A stretch of 30,405 nucleotides of DNA, taken from positions 1 to 30,405 of the forward strand of contig JAANSK020310374.1 in assembly GCA_011763485.2 (NCBI GenBank). Reading direction: 5' to 3'. The notes below the pieces were generated by a model. That model saw nothing but the letters and a program-made list of their open reading frames with translations. It made no database searches and was not told the origin of the DNA. Shown here piece after piece: positions 7,955 to 21,200 of this stretch; position 1 is the stretch's first letter, and each line of letters begins with the position of its first letter. A program made the translations under genes and the position numbers. The stretch is from Isoetes engelmannii. Lineage: Eukaryota; Streptophyta; Lycopodiopsida; Isoetales; Isoetaceae.

Positions 7955-10200
7955 TTCAAAAGGCCTGGAACACTTAACTGCTCTGCCTTTGTCTGTTGGC
8001 ACAATTGACACTGCTGATATAGCTAGCAATCTACTTCTTCATGACGGGCCAAAAGTAACTGCTGCGTATTTTGAAATACGTCTTCATAAAACCCGAATGG
8101 CCAGCAATAGGGCTATTTCGTGTGTCATGGAGAATAAGCTTTCTGACTCCCAAAGATTCTGGCACACACAACTTATTTTTATGGTATAACAGCATACCCT
8201 CCTTATAGTGCTTATAAGTCTCCTGTTCCTTATCTGTCCGGGCGTGCTGAGACAAACTATGCGATACATCCTTGAATTCTAGATCTGTTGGAATAATATT
8301 CTCAATAGACTTTCCAAACTCACTGTTGAGGGTGGATATGGCATTACAATGGGTCCGGGTAACCAAGGGATGTCGGGAAAGAGCATCGGCAACAACATTA
8401 TACTTATCAGGCTTATAAACAACCTGGAAATCATATTCCTCTAAAAATTCAATCCATCTCCGTTGCCAAAGATTTAGATGCGGCTAGATGAAGATGTATT
8501 GGAGGCTTTGATGATCCGTATCCAATTGGAATCGACGGCCCAACAAGTAATGGTGCCAAATTCGCAAAGCACGCACAACGGCCAGAAGTTCCTGGTCATG
8601 TGTGGGAGAATTCTTCTCCGCCTCATTCATCTTTTTGGAATCATATGCTACAACCCGGCCTTCCTGCATAAGGACAACACCCGGGGCAACATTGCTCGCA
8701 TCTGTGGCAACCACCTTATCCTTCTGAGGATCTGGAAAGGTAAGGGCGGGTGCGGTGGTCAAAGCTTCCTTCAACTTATCAAAGAAAGACTGCACCTTCT
8801 CCTTCTAATGACTAGCCCAATCCTTGACCATTTGATGTTTGGTAAGATCAGTCAAGGGTGCTGCTATCTTGGCAGAGTCCTTAACAAATTTTTGATAATA
8901 ACCATCTAACCCAGAAAACTTATGACTTCTGAAACATTAGTAGGTGCATGCCATTTTTTAATAGCTTCAATCTTGGCTGGGTCCGTGGAAATACCATCGG
9001 CTGACACAATATGCCCAAGATACTCAACTTCCATAGTGGCAAACTTACACTTAGAAACTTGGCAAAAAGCTGGTGCCGTCTAAGTTTCTGCAAGGCCAAC
9101 CGAAGATGGCGCTCGTGATCTTGCAAAGTCTTACTGTAAATAAGGATATCATCAAAGAAGATTATAACAAACTCATTAAGGAATTCACGAAACACATCAT
9201 TCATTAGGCGCATGAACGTGGCAGGGACGTGACGCCAAAAGGCATGAATGTAAACTCGTAATGCCCGTACCTTGTCCTGAAGGCAGATTTATGAATGTCT
9301 TCCTCTTTGATTCTAATCTGGTGATATCCGAAACGCAATTCAATCTTCGAAAAAAACTTTGCACCTCGAAGTTGATCCACGAGATCATCTGGCCTAGGCA
9401 ATGCATACCGATTCTTAATGGTGTGCTTATTCAATTGATGGTAGTCAATACACATGCGAAGAGTACCATCTTTCTTCTTAACAAAGAGTATAGGTGCACC
9501 AAAAGGGGATACACTTGGCCTAATAAACCCTAAGTTAAGAAGATCATGTAACTGTTTCTTGAGCTCTGCTAACTCTGGAGTACTCAATCTGTAGGGAGCC
9601 TTACTGGTAGGCTTAGTATCAGGTGCAAGGGCAATTTCACACTCAACCCCTCGAAAAGACGGCAACTTATGGATTTCTTCAGGAAAAAAATCATGAAATT
9701 CGTGAAGAAGATGACCAATAGGTAGGGGTAAGCCCGCAACGATTTCGTCTTGTTTAGACGGTGATGCTATAGAGGCAACTTTTATAAGATGAGTAACTTT
9801 GTTCCTTTTGATAGCTTTGCTCAACTGTTTCAAGGAAATACACTCCATAATGTCTGATGACGACATGAATGCCCACTCAGCAACTAAAGGAAGTTTGTTG
9901 GACGTGGACAGAGGTCTCAATCTGCAGATAATTGAATTTTGTTGCAGTGAAAGAGACCCCCAACTGCCAGTTGTGGTCGTGGGCGTGTCCGAAGTCGTGC
10001 CAAAAATCATGTCCAAGATCGTGTCCGTGGCCATGTTGAATATCGTGTGTGCATGGCCAGGATCGTGTCGTGCCAATTTGCATTTTCTGCTCAAAATCGT
10101 GCAGCCCTTTGTATTAGCGTGTTTGGTTGCGTGCCTTACTTCCCTTGGCACGATCTTTCTCTCTATCTGCCTGACGCCGACCCATAGAAGGAAGGAAGGA
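7955..10200 (-). mobile_element. Ty3/gypsy pol fossil (RT, RNase H, integrase start)
   Basis: In minus-strand order from 10200 down. A linker before RT includes [17 protein letters not shown]. Reverse transcriptase follows at about 9750-9000 ([40 protein letters not shown], then VIIFFDDILIYSKTLQDHE). RNase H lies at about 8800-8480 (ATDASNVAPGVVLMQEGRVV). The integrase zinc-binding region is at about 8300-7960 (LLYHKNKLCVPESLGVRKLI). The last matches the plus-strand fossil at 255-4193, so the two are one family. No LTR, primer site, gag or clear protease is recognisable at either end, and several breaks interrupt the frame. It is an old, partial copy. Confidence 0.9.
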
Positions 10201-10206
10201 AGGAAG
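10187..10206 (+). repeat. (GAAG)5 microsatellite
   Basis: Five perfect GAAG units at the upstream edge of the minus-strand gypsy fossil. Confidence 0.9.
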
Positions 10207-10892
10207 TATATTTTAACGTCCACGTTGGGCCTTTGTATAACATTGACTGGGGGTCAATGTTAACAATGTCACAATGCAATGATGCAACTATTGTAATACA
10301 CATTTGCTCTGAACAGAGTAAAAAACATTAGAATCATTGGCAGGGTATCTGTCAGAACTCTCTCCTGCCCTAGAAAACAATGCAAAGACTTTACAATTTC
10401 GTCCTAAACGATCAGTACCTGATAATGCTTCTCCTCGAGATCCGGCACATACACCTGATGAAACTAGCATCACATAAAAGTTGCTTTGGCAAGAAACAAA
10501 TTCTGGATAAACTTCTTCATAGACCATAACGTTTAAGAGCTTCATGCCATTCATCACAAAACAACAAATTGACCTCTCAAATAGACAAATTATATATAGA
10601 CTTCATCATATGCATCATTGACATTATGCTCGGCTGATGCACAATGTTTCATTTTGTCTTATGAACACTCCAGTCTATCTACCTAAACACAGCGGTTAAA
10701 TTCTGGTCTTGTGCCTTTCGGTCATGTACTACCAATAGATCATTACTATCACTTCAAACACTTAAAACAAGGGTCAAAGTCAATCCTTCGACAAAAACCA
10801 TATTGATTCAAATCAGTGGTAAAGTCAATCCTAATTTTCAGATTGATACTGATTTGCTCAAGGCATCAGGACTAATCTGAAATGCAATTCCA
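10207..10892. other. Intergenic, no gene seen
   Basis: The longest frame, 10288-10557 on the minus strand, has no recognisable domain. The region separates the gypsy fossil from the PPR-DYW remnant. Part of it could be old 3' flank of that gene, but nothing shows this. Confidence 0.55.
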
Positions 10893-11480
10893 TGGTCACC
10901 AATAATAATTGTTGGGGCAGGACCCGTCATGGAAGTGATGAAACCCATTAGCATCTCTCATGATAGTATTGCACCCACAGAGCTTAGAAATATACTTTGA
11001 AACCAGGTGACAATCATGGCATACAAGAAGGTTCTTAATGACATGAAGGGTGGTACCATCTGGGGTATTCAAATGCCCAAATGCCATTGCAAGTTTCTCG
11101 CTATGTCGCCACAAAAGATGCACCTTTTGCTCATCCTCAACATCATGAAGGACAAATTTCAAATCTGCCTCATATCCCCACTCCTCAAGCTCTTCTCTCA
11201 TTCTTCTCAATTTAACATAAATCTCAGTTGTTTGTTTATGGGACCTATCCCTTGCTCTGAACTCATGCATTTTTCCATTAACCTCAATACAACTTTTTAC
11301 CAGGTTCCTTCTTTACACCACGGTCCATCAATTTCCTAATCTTAGCAACATCATCCCATCTACCAACTGCTGCATATATGTTAGAAAGTGCAACATGTTG
11401 AGGATCCAAGGCTAAGGTCTCCTCTGCTGCACGTTGGCCTCAATGAACATCACTGTTACTGCCAACACGAGAAAAGATAG
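10893..11480 (-). pseudogene. PPR protein C-terminus (E motifs plus DYW domain), broken
   Basis: DYW-class pentatricopeptide proteins edit C to U in organelle transcripts; the DYW domain is the cytidine deaminase. On the minus strand the E region (RAAEETLALDPQHVALSNIY, then GRWDDVAKIRKLMDRGVKKE) lies at about 11440-11290. The DYW domain follows at 11270-10896: HSEKLA holds the deaminase His and Glu, CHDCH the first zinc ligands, and the protein ends GSCPNNYYW where active proteins end CSCxDYW. An extra A in the A run near 11298 shifts the frame between EPG and the next residues (SCIEVNGK in the other frame), a stop interrupts the E motif near 11438, and the E motif is several residues short. 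No PPR repeats precede it. It is a relic of the host gene or a truncated duplicate. Confidence 0.85.
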
Positions 11481-12244
11481 CTATGGGATGTGATTTCAAA
11501 ATGGGACTAGTAACACTAGAAATTTTAAACTGACCACTTCGATAAGAGCTCTGAGTTCTGCAACAGGAATTGGTGCAACACTCGCCATGGCTAGAAACCT
11601 GATTAAAGACTTGACCTTGGGGGGCTTCCAAGGCGCTCAAACTTGAAAAAGACGCAAAGGCTCGACTCCGAAGTGGCGAAGAGGAAGAGGCAATGCGAGG
11701 AGAGCTGCCATAGCCTTGATGCTCCGTGGAGAAGAAATGCACATACCACATCGTCGGCATTTGCATGTGAAACCAAAGTTGCAGTTCGGCTAACAGTAAA
11801 CTGCAAGTCCACTATCTTGGCTCCATCAAAATAGGCTTTCATGTTGGAATAACTTTAAAAGCGATCTCAGCCCTCCATCCAGTTCCTTCCACAAATCTTG
11901 TCCTTATATATGGTATCATTCTGGCATATTCCTGTTTCTTCTCCCCAAGCCCTAGGGCTTGCCCTTCGGGCAACCCAAAAAAGCCAAGCCTGCTAAAAAC
12001 TAGTTAATAAATCAAATACCACATTCGAGACCAAAATACGAACTCAGCTCGAGACTATTTTTCAAGATGTTCTTCCCGAGGCAGGATGTTCGGCCTAACG
12101 TTGCTTAGTATTATGCCGCGGATTGAATTGGAGAGAGAAACCCCTCCCTTGCAATCTCTGGAATAAGTACTACAGGTATATTGACATTCTGATTTCAACG
12201 GGTTTTAACCTAAAGATTTAAGGGTTTAAGCTGTTTCTTCCAAT
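11481..12244. other. Intergenic; upstream region of the helicase gene
   Basis: The minus-strand frames at 11440-11766 and 11603-11842 show no PPR repeat or known domain, although they lie where the PPR gene's upstream part would be. A TTATATATGG word near 11905 on the plus strand is a possible TATA element for the helicase gene, but no start site can be assigned from sequence alone. Confidence 0.4.
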
Positions 12245-12286
12245 ATGTCCAGCAAGGAAGATTCTCAAAATGAAAGTGCACGATAA
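12245..12286 (+). promoter_or_regulatory. Possible upstream ORF overlapping the helicase start
   Basis: An ATG at 12245 opens a 13-residue frame ([13 protein letters not shown]) that ends at 12284-12286, past the proposed helicase start at 12270 and in a different frame. If 12245 lies in the mature 5' leader, ribosomes starting there would have to reinitiate or leak past it, which would lower helicase output. The transcript start is not known, so this is inference. Confidence 0.35.
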
Positions 12287-15200
12287 GGGAATGGCTTCAT
12301 CTTTGGATCCTACATTTGATGGCGATGATGGTGGTTAGTATTCATTCTGAGAGAGACATATTGGATGCTTTTGTTTATATGTGAGATGCTGTTTTTAGGG
12401 TTTATCTCATTGGAAGAGCTTGACGGGGACGTTAGCATGGAACTTGACTTTGATTCCTCGCTTTTAAATACCAAGAGAGCTAAGAAACGAAAGAGAGGAA
12501 TTGATGATAAAAAGGGAGAAGATGTAGTGTGTATTCAGAAGAACACGAAGAGAAAGAAGTCGAAAGGTTGGGTACAGATCCATGACTTATCTAAACGACT
12601 ATTGATATGATTTTTGAATAACTAATCAAAATGATGGGCTATACCGATAAATTTTCAGGAAAGAAAGCTGATCACGATGGCAAAGGGAAAGGGGAAATAA
12701 CCCTTCCAAGTGAAATAGGTCAGGAACTGGACTTACAGACAGCAGAAGAGATGTCTGCATGGACAGAATTGAGGCTTCACCCACTTTTAATCAAGGCTAT
12801 CGCTAAGCTGGGATTTAGAAAACCAACTGCAATTCAGAGGGCCTGTATCCCTGTAGCTGCACATCAGGGGAGGGTAAGCATTGTTATGCAATCTGTTTTC
12901 TTGCTTGATATTGTGCAATGTAAGTTCTATACATGTAAGATTTCCTAGCTCCTCAATATGTATTCACCCCGTGATGGAAGGCAGGACGTTATTGGTGCGG
13001 CCGAAACTGGATCAGGCAAGACCCTGGCCTTTGGATTACCTATCTTGCAGCGCCTTCTTGAAGAACAAGAGAAAAACTTTGGTCACATCACACAAGATCA
13101 GAAAACAGTTGATACTAGTGCACGCGCACTGCGTGCACTTATTGTGAGTCCAACACGGGAGCTTGCATTGCAGGTTAGAGCATCTCCTTGCACAGGTCAT
13201 CATGATTGTATTACGTTTTACCATGCAAGGATAGTTATCCATCCATAACCAAACTAAAAGATATAGTGATCAGAATATGTGGTCATATGCATCATTCATT
13301 TTCTTATATATTCTTGATGATAGGTTCAGTTTCCTGCAATCAATCTTCAATTTGTTGAATATGTTATCATGTTGTAACCCTCATCTTGATTTTGGATGTC
13401 CATACAAAGGTCTCACACTGTGTTTGTGCTCTGTGTTAGATCTGCAATCATATCCGTGCATTGACCACCTTTACAAATATCATGATAGTTCCCATTGTTG
13501 GCGGAATGTCTTCTCAAAAACAGCAACGTCTCCTGAAACGTAAACCACAGATTATTGTCGGTACTCCTGGTCGACTTTGGGAGCTGATGAATAATGGGGA
13601 GACTCACCTCCTTAAGGTGATCACATCCTTCTTTTCCATGAACTATATGCTTAATTGTGGCTAATACTACTTGAATGTGCAGTTGAATTCACTTTCTTTC
13701 TTCGTACTAGATGAAGCGGATCGCATGATAGAGAAAGGGCATTTTCATGAGTTGCAATCGATCATTGATATGCTTCCTCAGAACGGCAACATGTCTTCTG
13801 GGCATGTTGAGGTGGAAGTAAACGATATTGAGAAACAGATTGATATTCCGAAAGAATGGAAGAAGAGACAAACTCTTGTATTTTCAGCAACGTTGTCTCT
13901 TCCACATGGTTTTAAGAAGAAATTAAAGCAAGGATTAAAGAGCAGAAGAGAAGCTTCTAGCAAGGGGGATTACAATATTGCAATGCTTTCACAAAAGGCT
14001 GGAGTAAGTCATAAAGTTGCAATCATTGATTTGACATCAGAAAGTGTCGTTGCGCACAAGTTAGAGGAGTCAGTTATCCAGTGAGTACAAATCTCTGTGC
14101 AGAGATTACACAGTATTATTTCTTTTGTAAAGTTTGTTGCTTAGCCACCCTTTCATATTGTAGGTGCAAGGAAGATGAGAAGGATGTCTATTTGTATTAT
14201 GTTCTCAAAGTCCATGGTTGTGGTCGTTCCATCATTTTTTGCACGTCAATTGCTGCCCTGCGGCGTATCTCTGCAATATTACAGATTCTTGAGATATCTG
14301 CAATTCCACTTCATGCACAAATGCAACAGAAACAGCGTCTAAAGGTAGTGATGGTATTTAATAACCTTAATTAGGAATTATATGCCATACTTCACGAAGG
14401 TGTCAGTGTTTTGCCAAACAGTAAGGTAACTGTATAGGAACCCACATATCTCTTCTTGATTCTGCAATTCTTCCTTACCGCCAGGCTTGTTGAGTGGCAG
14501 CAATAATACTCTCTTCATTTAACTGCTGATGGTATTAGATAACCTTTAACTTATATGGCACACTTTTTATTGCACATGTTCTTAATTAGAGAAACCATAA
14601 CTTGCAGTTTTTGGACAAAATGCTTAAATAATCAAATATGACTTCTACCTTGTGTTGTTTACTTCAAATTTATAACCACAATGAACATAATCACAGTTAC
14701 ACGTTGCCTGTTTACAAAGGATGGCCTGTTCATCTCAAATGTACCTTTACAAAGCTGTTAGAAAGCTTTTCCAACACTACGATTTATATTTGTTGGTACC
14801 CGTTTTTTTTCAAGTTTTGAACCTGAACAGTCTTGAAAGTGGAAATTTGCGATCATTTATTTTGGTTTTACAAAACATGGATAGATTTTATCTGTACATG
14901 GCTCCAAACTCTTGCATGCTCTGCTAGGTCTTTGCCAACCTATATATTTTCTTATACATCATAGATTCGTAATAGCTTGTAACTAGTACTATAAGGTTAT
15001 GATATAGTTGTCTGTGTGGAAAGGGAAGGCAATGGACCGCTTTCGTAGTGAAGAAAATTCTGTGCTTATAGCTACGGATGTAGCAGCACGTGGTCTTGAT
15101 ATTCCTGGTATACGAACTGTTATTCACTATCAATTGCCACATTCTGCTGAGGTACCTTCTTACTCTGCAATTCATTTTGTTATGGTACTCATGACATGGC

Positions 15201-18200
15201 TCTTAAGAGTTCTATCAGACATTCTTTAGGTTTATGTTCACAGAAGTGGAAGAACTGCTCGTGCAGAAATGGATGGGTGCAGCATTGTTCTCGTCTCGCC
15301 ATCTGAGCAGTTCAAGTTCTCTGCTCTTTGTCACGCCCTTTCTCGAGTGAGACTCTTTTCCTTGTGCATCATGATCTCTGTATCTTTGTTTGGCAGTGGC
15401 TGATCTCGAAGTGAATGGGGAAACATTGGATCATTATGATTAATTTTGAAATTTACAATATAGTATTAGACTTATAAAAATGATTTAAAACTCTTAAACT
15501 ATCTTTATTTGTTGCTGATGGGGTAAATAACTTACAGAAAGATGGTTTAATGAGCTTTCCTGTGAACGACGCATATGTTCCTGCAATTCGGCGCCGTGTC
15601 TCATGTGCTGTGCGTTTGGACAAAGCATACAGGCAGCAGTCTCAGGTGCTTTACCTTTTGCCTATGAATATTTTAACCAGAATTTTCAGCTGTCAAATTA
15701 TATGTTCTTAATTTTGTCCTTATTTCTGAAGTATTTTTTTGCTGATTTGGCTCTGGAAATATTAGCACATGTGCCTCTGTATCTGTGCCTCATCATTTTT
15801 TTAGCATTGTTTTTGCTGATTTTATGTGACTGATAAAGAGGTTCGAACAAGGAAAGATATTAAGTCATGTTTGCAAGAATTATAATGCACCAAAACAGCA
15901 TATAATTGTTGAAATATTAGCAGTAACCATATTTTGCCACATCATCTAGGATTAATGACGTTCAGGAGCTAGTATCTAGACGCCAGGAATCTTTTATGGA
16001 CATTCAGCCTTTCAACTCATGCACTCTAGTTATTTTTATCAGTTTAGCTTCCCTTCTGGTGTTTTGTCTTGTTCTTGCTGTCTGGGAGACCAGATCTTAT
16101 TATGGTATCATAGCCCAACAGGATTCGTGAAAGAATTGGGAGCTGAATCTACTGAGCCAGATTTGATGCCTGAGGTCCAATCTGCAGCATTGGGTGTGCC
16201 GAATTTGAAGGTCCAAAAGTGGACGCCTGAGGTCCATTTTTGGGTTGTGAAGTCTGCAGTTTGTTTGTAATCCACTGAGGTAGCAGAAACTGTGTTGTGG
16301 AAGTCTGATTGTGATGCCAGAGGGGCCTACTTTTATGCAGGGGCAGAATCAGAGTGTTTTCCTTTCCTGGCAATGTTGCTGTCTTTTGGAAAAATGGAGT
16401 CGTCCAGAAAAATTGTTGGACATAGAAGCCAAATAGCAGCCTGGTTGAAGGAGCCTCAGAATATAATGGTCTTGAAGATGAAGAGTGAAGCAGGAAGCAA
16501 GCTCAGTACTAAGCCAATACTCAAGATGAGTCTTGATCCTGCTGTTACAAATCATAGTGCAGGATTGAAGACGTTTTCTGCTGCATAGAATCAGCTCAAA
16601 GAAGTGTATGAAATGCAAATGATACAAGATCTATGTATCTCAAAGATGAGCTGCATGCAATGCAAATTGTAAAAACATGCATGAATATCATGCAATTTAA
16701 TGTGGCGCTCACTAAAATGGGTGGTGTTGTGGATGAAAAAGATGTGGTCCGATCTTTGCTTCGTGTGCTCACGCCAGCGTTTGTTAATGTTGTCATCACT
16801 GTTCAGTTAAGAGTGACGCCTTATTCAATCAGAGCAGCTGCCCTTCATTCTGCCGCAGCAAGATATTAAGCTGCAACATTAAGAAAGCACAGTTGCATGC
16901 TTTCATTCTAAGAGTTTCCAGGGAGGATATTGATCCAAGAGGGAGAATGCGGATTTTTTTTCTTGTGGTGAGGCAGGACACTGGTTTAGCGATTGCCCTA
17001 ATCATGTCTGTTCCAAGTGTGGTGTAAAGGGGTACTGGTTTAAAGAGTCCTCTAAGCTTCAATCTCTATCTGAACACCATCTACTGCTGGGAATCTTTCT
17101 CTTACTTCAGGACCTAATCATATTGCCACTCATGAAGATCCTAAGCAGGACACTGCATCAATTTAGCTTCTCATCTGGTTTCTTGCCTTATTCTTGCTGT
17201 CTGGGAGGTCAGATCCAATCAATAAGCAGCTGTCCAGGAAAAGGAAAATTCCTACTTAAAACCACCAATCCCTTATGCAGCTATAGAACCTCCCAAAGGT
17301 CTGCACATTTGGCTGCTCATCTTGGTCACACCTGTGAAAACAATAAAGATGTGGATATGCAGCCCAGAACCAGGTGGGATGCAAAGGGCCATGCTATGTA
17401 TGAAAGATGCAGCTTTGCAAGGTTTCACAAAAAGTTGTGGCTTGCTGAACACGTTATATAAAGAAGTGCTTTCAAGCTGACTTTTAGTATATTCCAATAA
17501 AGCTTCTCCTTTCAATCCAGCTGTTTTATACAGGGCAATGGATCTAACAGTTTAACCGCACCAGAAATGGCCCTCTACTGGCCCCAAAAAGCTAAGACAT
17601 TCTTTATATATGCATGATCCCTCTTCTAGATCCTATATTTCTGACTCCTATAGTTGTGAATGTTGGATTGTCAAATAGTTGTGTCAAATTCCAGAATTCT
17701 TAATATCATCCTTCTAGTTATTCGATTGAAGCCAGAAAAGAGCGTGGTTTCTGTGCGACTTATGCTTATTTGCAATTACAGGCCAAAGCGAAAAAATCAT
17801 GGTTGACACGTCATGCACGGGAGTTAGAACTTGACTTAGAGGATGAGGAAGATGTTCTTGATACTAAGCACACAAGAGGACTTGACACAAATTCCTTGCA
17901 GCAAGTGAGTTTCTATCCATATGGGCATACATATCGTTTTATTTGATGTTTGTTGATTGGGTATCACTTATGATGTATGAAATATCGAACTTGCAAATTC
18001 GTACTATGAATGCACACGAATCATTGTGAATGATAAAAAAGTTGCAAATGTAGGTGCTTAGGACAAAAAACTCCCAATCATAAGACAGCATGGCTTTACA
18101 TGGCATTTTATAACGAGCTACACTAATATGTTACAGTTGTAGTTGTTCATATCTGATACTCAAGTTGGCTATAATGCTAACTATATCTCTTTCTGAAACT

Positions 18201-21200
18201 TAGCACCCTTCCTGAAACTGAGCACTAACTAGCTATGAAGCTAAACAAGCTTTGAAACAAAGCTCCTCCATAATTCCTGGCTGACAGTCTCCCTTTATCC
18301 GGCTTTTTTCCCCTCTCGTGCTGAATTGCACCCAGTCAGACTAGGGCTTGAGATGCGCCAGGTAGTACGCTGTGTATACGGCTCTAGGGCAAGCTTCACT
18401 AAGAAGGGTATTTGAAACACCAAATGCAGCATAAAATTACCATCCAGATTGGCTGCAACAAATCAACGCTATCGACATCAAAGCATTTATTTTCTTATGC
18501 TGACAATCAGTCCCGGAACTGCTCAACCTGCAGGCCCGTCTTGATTCTTTGCTTGAGTTTCTCTTTTAGAGAGACATCTAAAACCAAATGCAACATTGTT
18601 AAGCTGCTTATATAGAGCTTCGCAATCTCATCATGGGATTTGTCCATTTGCCGTTTCAGGTTTATGAGCCTAGATTTTATACAGTATAGTTCTGTCACTA
18701 GATCAGTTGAGATGGTTCAAGTTGTGGTGAATTCCTTTCATTAAGCCCAACTAATTTATCCAATGAAACTTGATAACTGGGTTTCCAACATCTTCAACCA
18801 TTTCGCCTCATGAACAAAAGGGAGGACTTGAGCTTCAAAGAAATCCATGCACTTTGTAATTTGATGAAATGTCTCACCATCCAAGACTGGGTCCATTAAA
18901 TATGGGTAATTGATGGCAATGGATGGGTATAAAATTTGCGTGTATTTTACTGATCTCCTGGAGAACATTGAACCTGCTCTATGGTAACAGAGGCTATTGA
19001 AAATGGCGTTGGCTGGGTGGCATAGAACATTGGCTAGGGTAGTCCACTTCATTTGCCTATTTGCCTATTGACAATGGCGTTGGCTGGTATAGAACATTGG
19101 CAAGGGTAATCCACTCCATCCGCCTCTCCTGGGCATACTTTTTTATAGCATGAGCTGGGCTTTTGCTTTTTTTTTTCCTGCTTTATTGCTTTGAAACAGG
19201 ATGCCTTCTGCTTGGAAGGTCGTCTTCTGCGTTTCCTTTGCTGTCATAGAGGCTTTCCTTGAGCTTGGTTGTTCATCTGGCGAGCAACGCTTGTCTGAAG
19301 GGATTGCACCTCTTTGGCATCCCTGTGACAGTTGCTAAGACAAAATCCCAATTGCATTGCATTCAACATGCCCAAAGTTGTTATGCCTCAGTCTGCTGTT
19401 TTAAAAAGACCAGATGATATTACACATTCCAATCCACCCATGTAACACTCTCAAAATTTTTGTCAACAAAAACTGAGGTCGAACAGTATTATGAAATTGA
19501 GGACTCTTTTATGATCACATAAGGCCCACAATGCAGGGGGATATGATGCACAACAAAGTTCTTCCCTCCTATTGAACCTAGATTCTATTAGAGCACATAG
19601 TGTTTTAACTGTTATGTAAATTTAAGATTCCTCTGCTACATTCCTTTGTGTTTTGTCATTAGTAAAGAATATTGAAGTGCAGCAAAGAAATATTCACTAG
19701 AGGATTCTAGACTCCATAAGCATCTCATATGGATGGCTCCCTAAGTTCCAAGATTCATAGCAGCAGGGGGCTAGTCATTTAATAGTTATTTGGCTGTTAA
19801 GAGGTTCTAATTCTTCGGAAATTAAGAGGTCCATGTCCATGGTATATACTACTAGTGTCAAAACTGAGAGGTAATCAAGTTTACAATTAATGAGTTTCAG
19901 ATTTTACTGCTCAAGGAAAAATGTATACGAACACGCGCGGCTTCATTATCTGAATATTATTTTTAAATATTTTGCAAAATCTATAGACGGCAAAACAAAG
20001 GAGGAGAGAGGGTTAAGAGTGTGGACGATGCCAAAAAGGAAAATAACATACCAAATGCCAAAAAGTGTGGCTAAAGGGATCAGGCTCCACTTTCCGTGAC
20101 CAACCTGCTCCTTTCGGTCCAACAAACAGCTTTGAAACGCACCAAAACTTCCATGACTTCTTATGATACAAAAGGCTAATAAGCTAAAGGATAGATGCAT
20201 ATCAGAGAGCAAAAAACCAGCAAGTGTTTCTGCAGTGGTTACAATGTGTGGCAGTTGCTCAACACTATATAAGAAATTTCTGAAGCTTCCTGGCATGTGT
20301 GCTATGCAATCTCAGAACAAGAAATGGACAGGAATGGCTAAATGTCAAGGGACATTTGCATTTGCAGCTGGATAATCAAGAAAACTCAAATGTATCAAAC
20401 TCCACCTTCCATGACCAACCTGCTCCTTCGGCCCAACAAACAGCTTTGAAACGCATCAAAACTTCCATGATTTCTTATGATACAAATGGCTAATCAGCTC
20501 AAGGCTAGATGCATATTAGAGAGCAAAAAGCCAGCAAGTGTTTCTGCAGTGGTTACTATGTGTGGCAGTTGCTCAACACTATATAAGAAATTTCTGAAGC
20601 TTCCTGGCATGTGTGCTATGCAATCTCATAACAACAAGTGGGCAGGAATGGCTAAATGTCAAGGGGCATTGCATTTGCAGCTGGATAATCAAGAAAATGT
20701 TAATGACGATGTTTATTCAGGACTGCAAAATGAATATGCTGTCAGTATCTCAAAACACAAAGAGTAAGTCCCCTTCTTAGTAGGGGTAAGACCTCACTAC
20801 AAAGAGTCCACTAAATTTTGTGAATCTCAATTCTTTCCAGGGGACATTCCATCCAGAAACACAACTGTGAGGTTTTTTAAATAAATCTGGTGCATTACTA
20901 ATTAACCAATAACAAAAAGCTAACTTTTGATCAGCAATTCGTATACCTCGGATTCATGAAACAGTCTACATGGTCAAGTTATAACAAAAAGGTTAATCCT
21001 GCATAGTGGTTTGGATAGTTTACAAAGAAGCAAGTACATACACTGTGGATGGAATGCCAAAGATCCATACAACAGGCTAAAAAGACCCATCTGGCAGAAA
21101 GGGGTTCAATACCCAGCCCCTCCATTCTCACCTTTTGGCAGCTTGAACTGGTTATGAAGAATTGTTTGTGGGAAGATGGTCTAGCTGTTATCGTGTGACA

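Noticed and set aside
8478-8909. 143-residue plus-strand frame
   Set aside because: Shadow of the RNase H and RT regions of the minus-strand gypsy fossil.
11603-11842. Minus-strand frame as a possible N-terminus of the PPR gene
   Set aside because: No PPR repeat, start context or splice link to the E/DYW remnant can be shown.
20163-20767. The two intron-11 duplicated frames as regular helicase exons
   Set aside because: Exon 11 joins exon 12 in phase without them, and the joined sequence matches the RH13 family across that junction.
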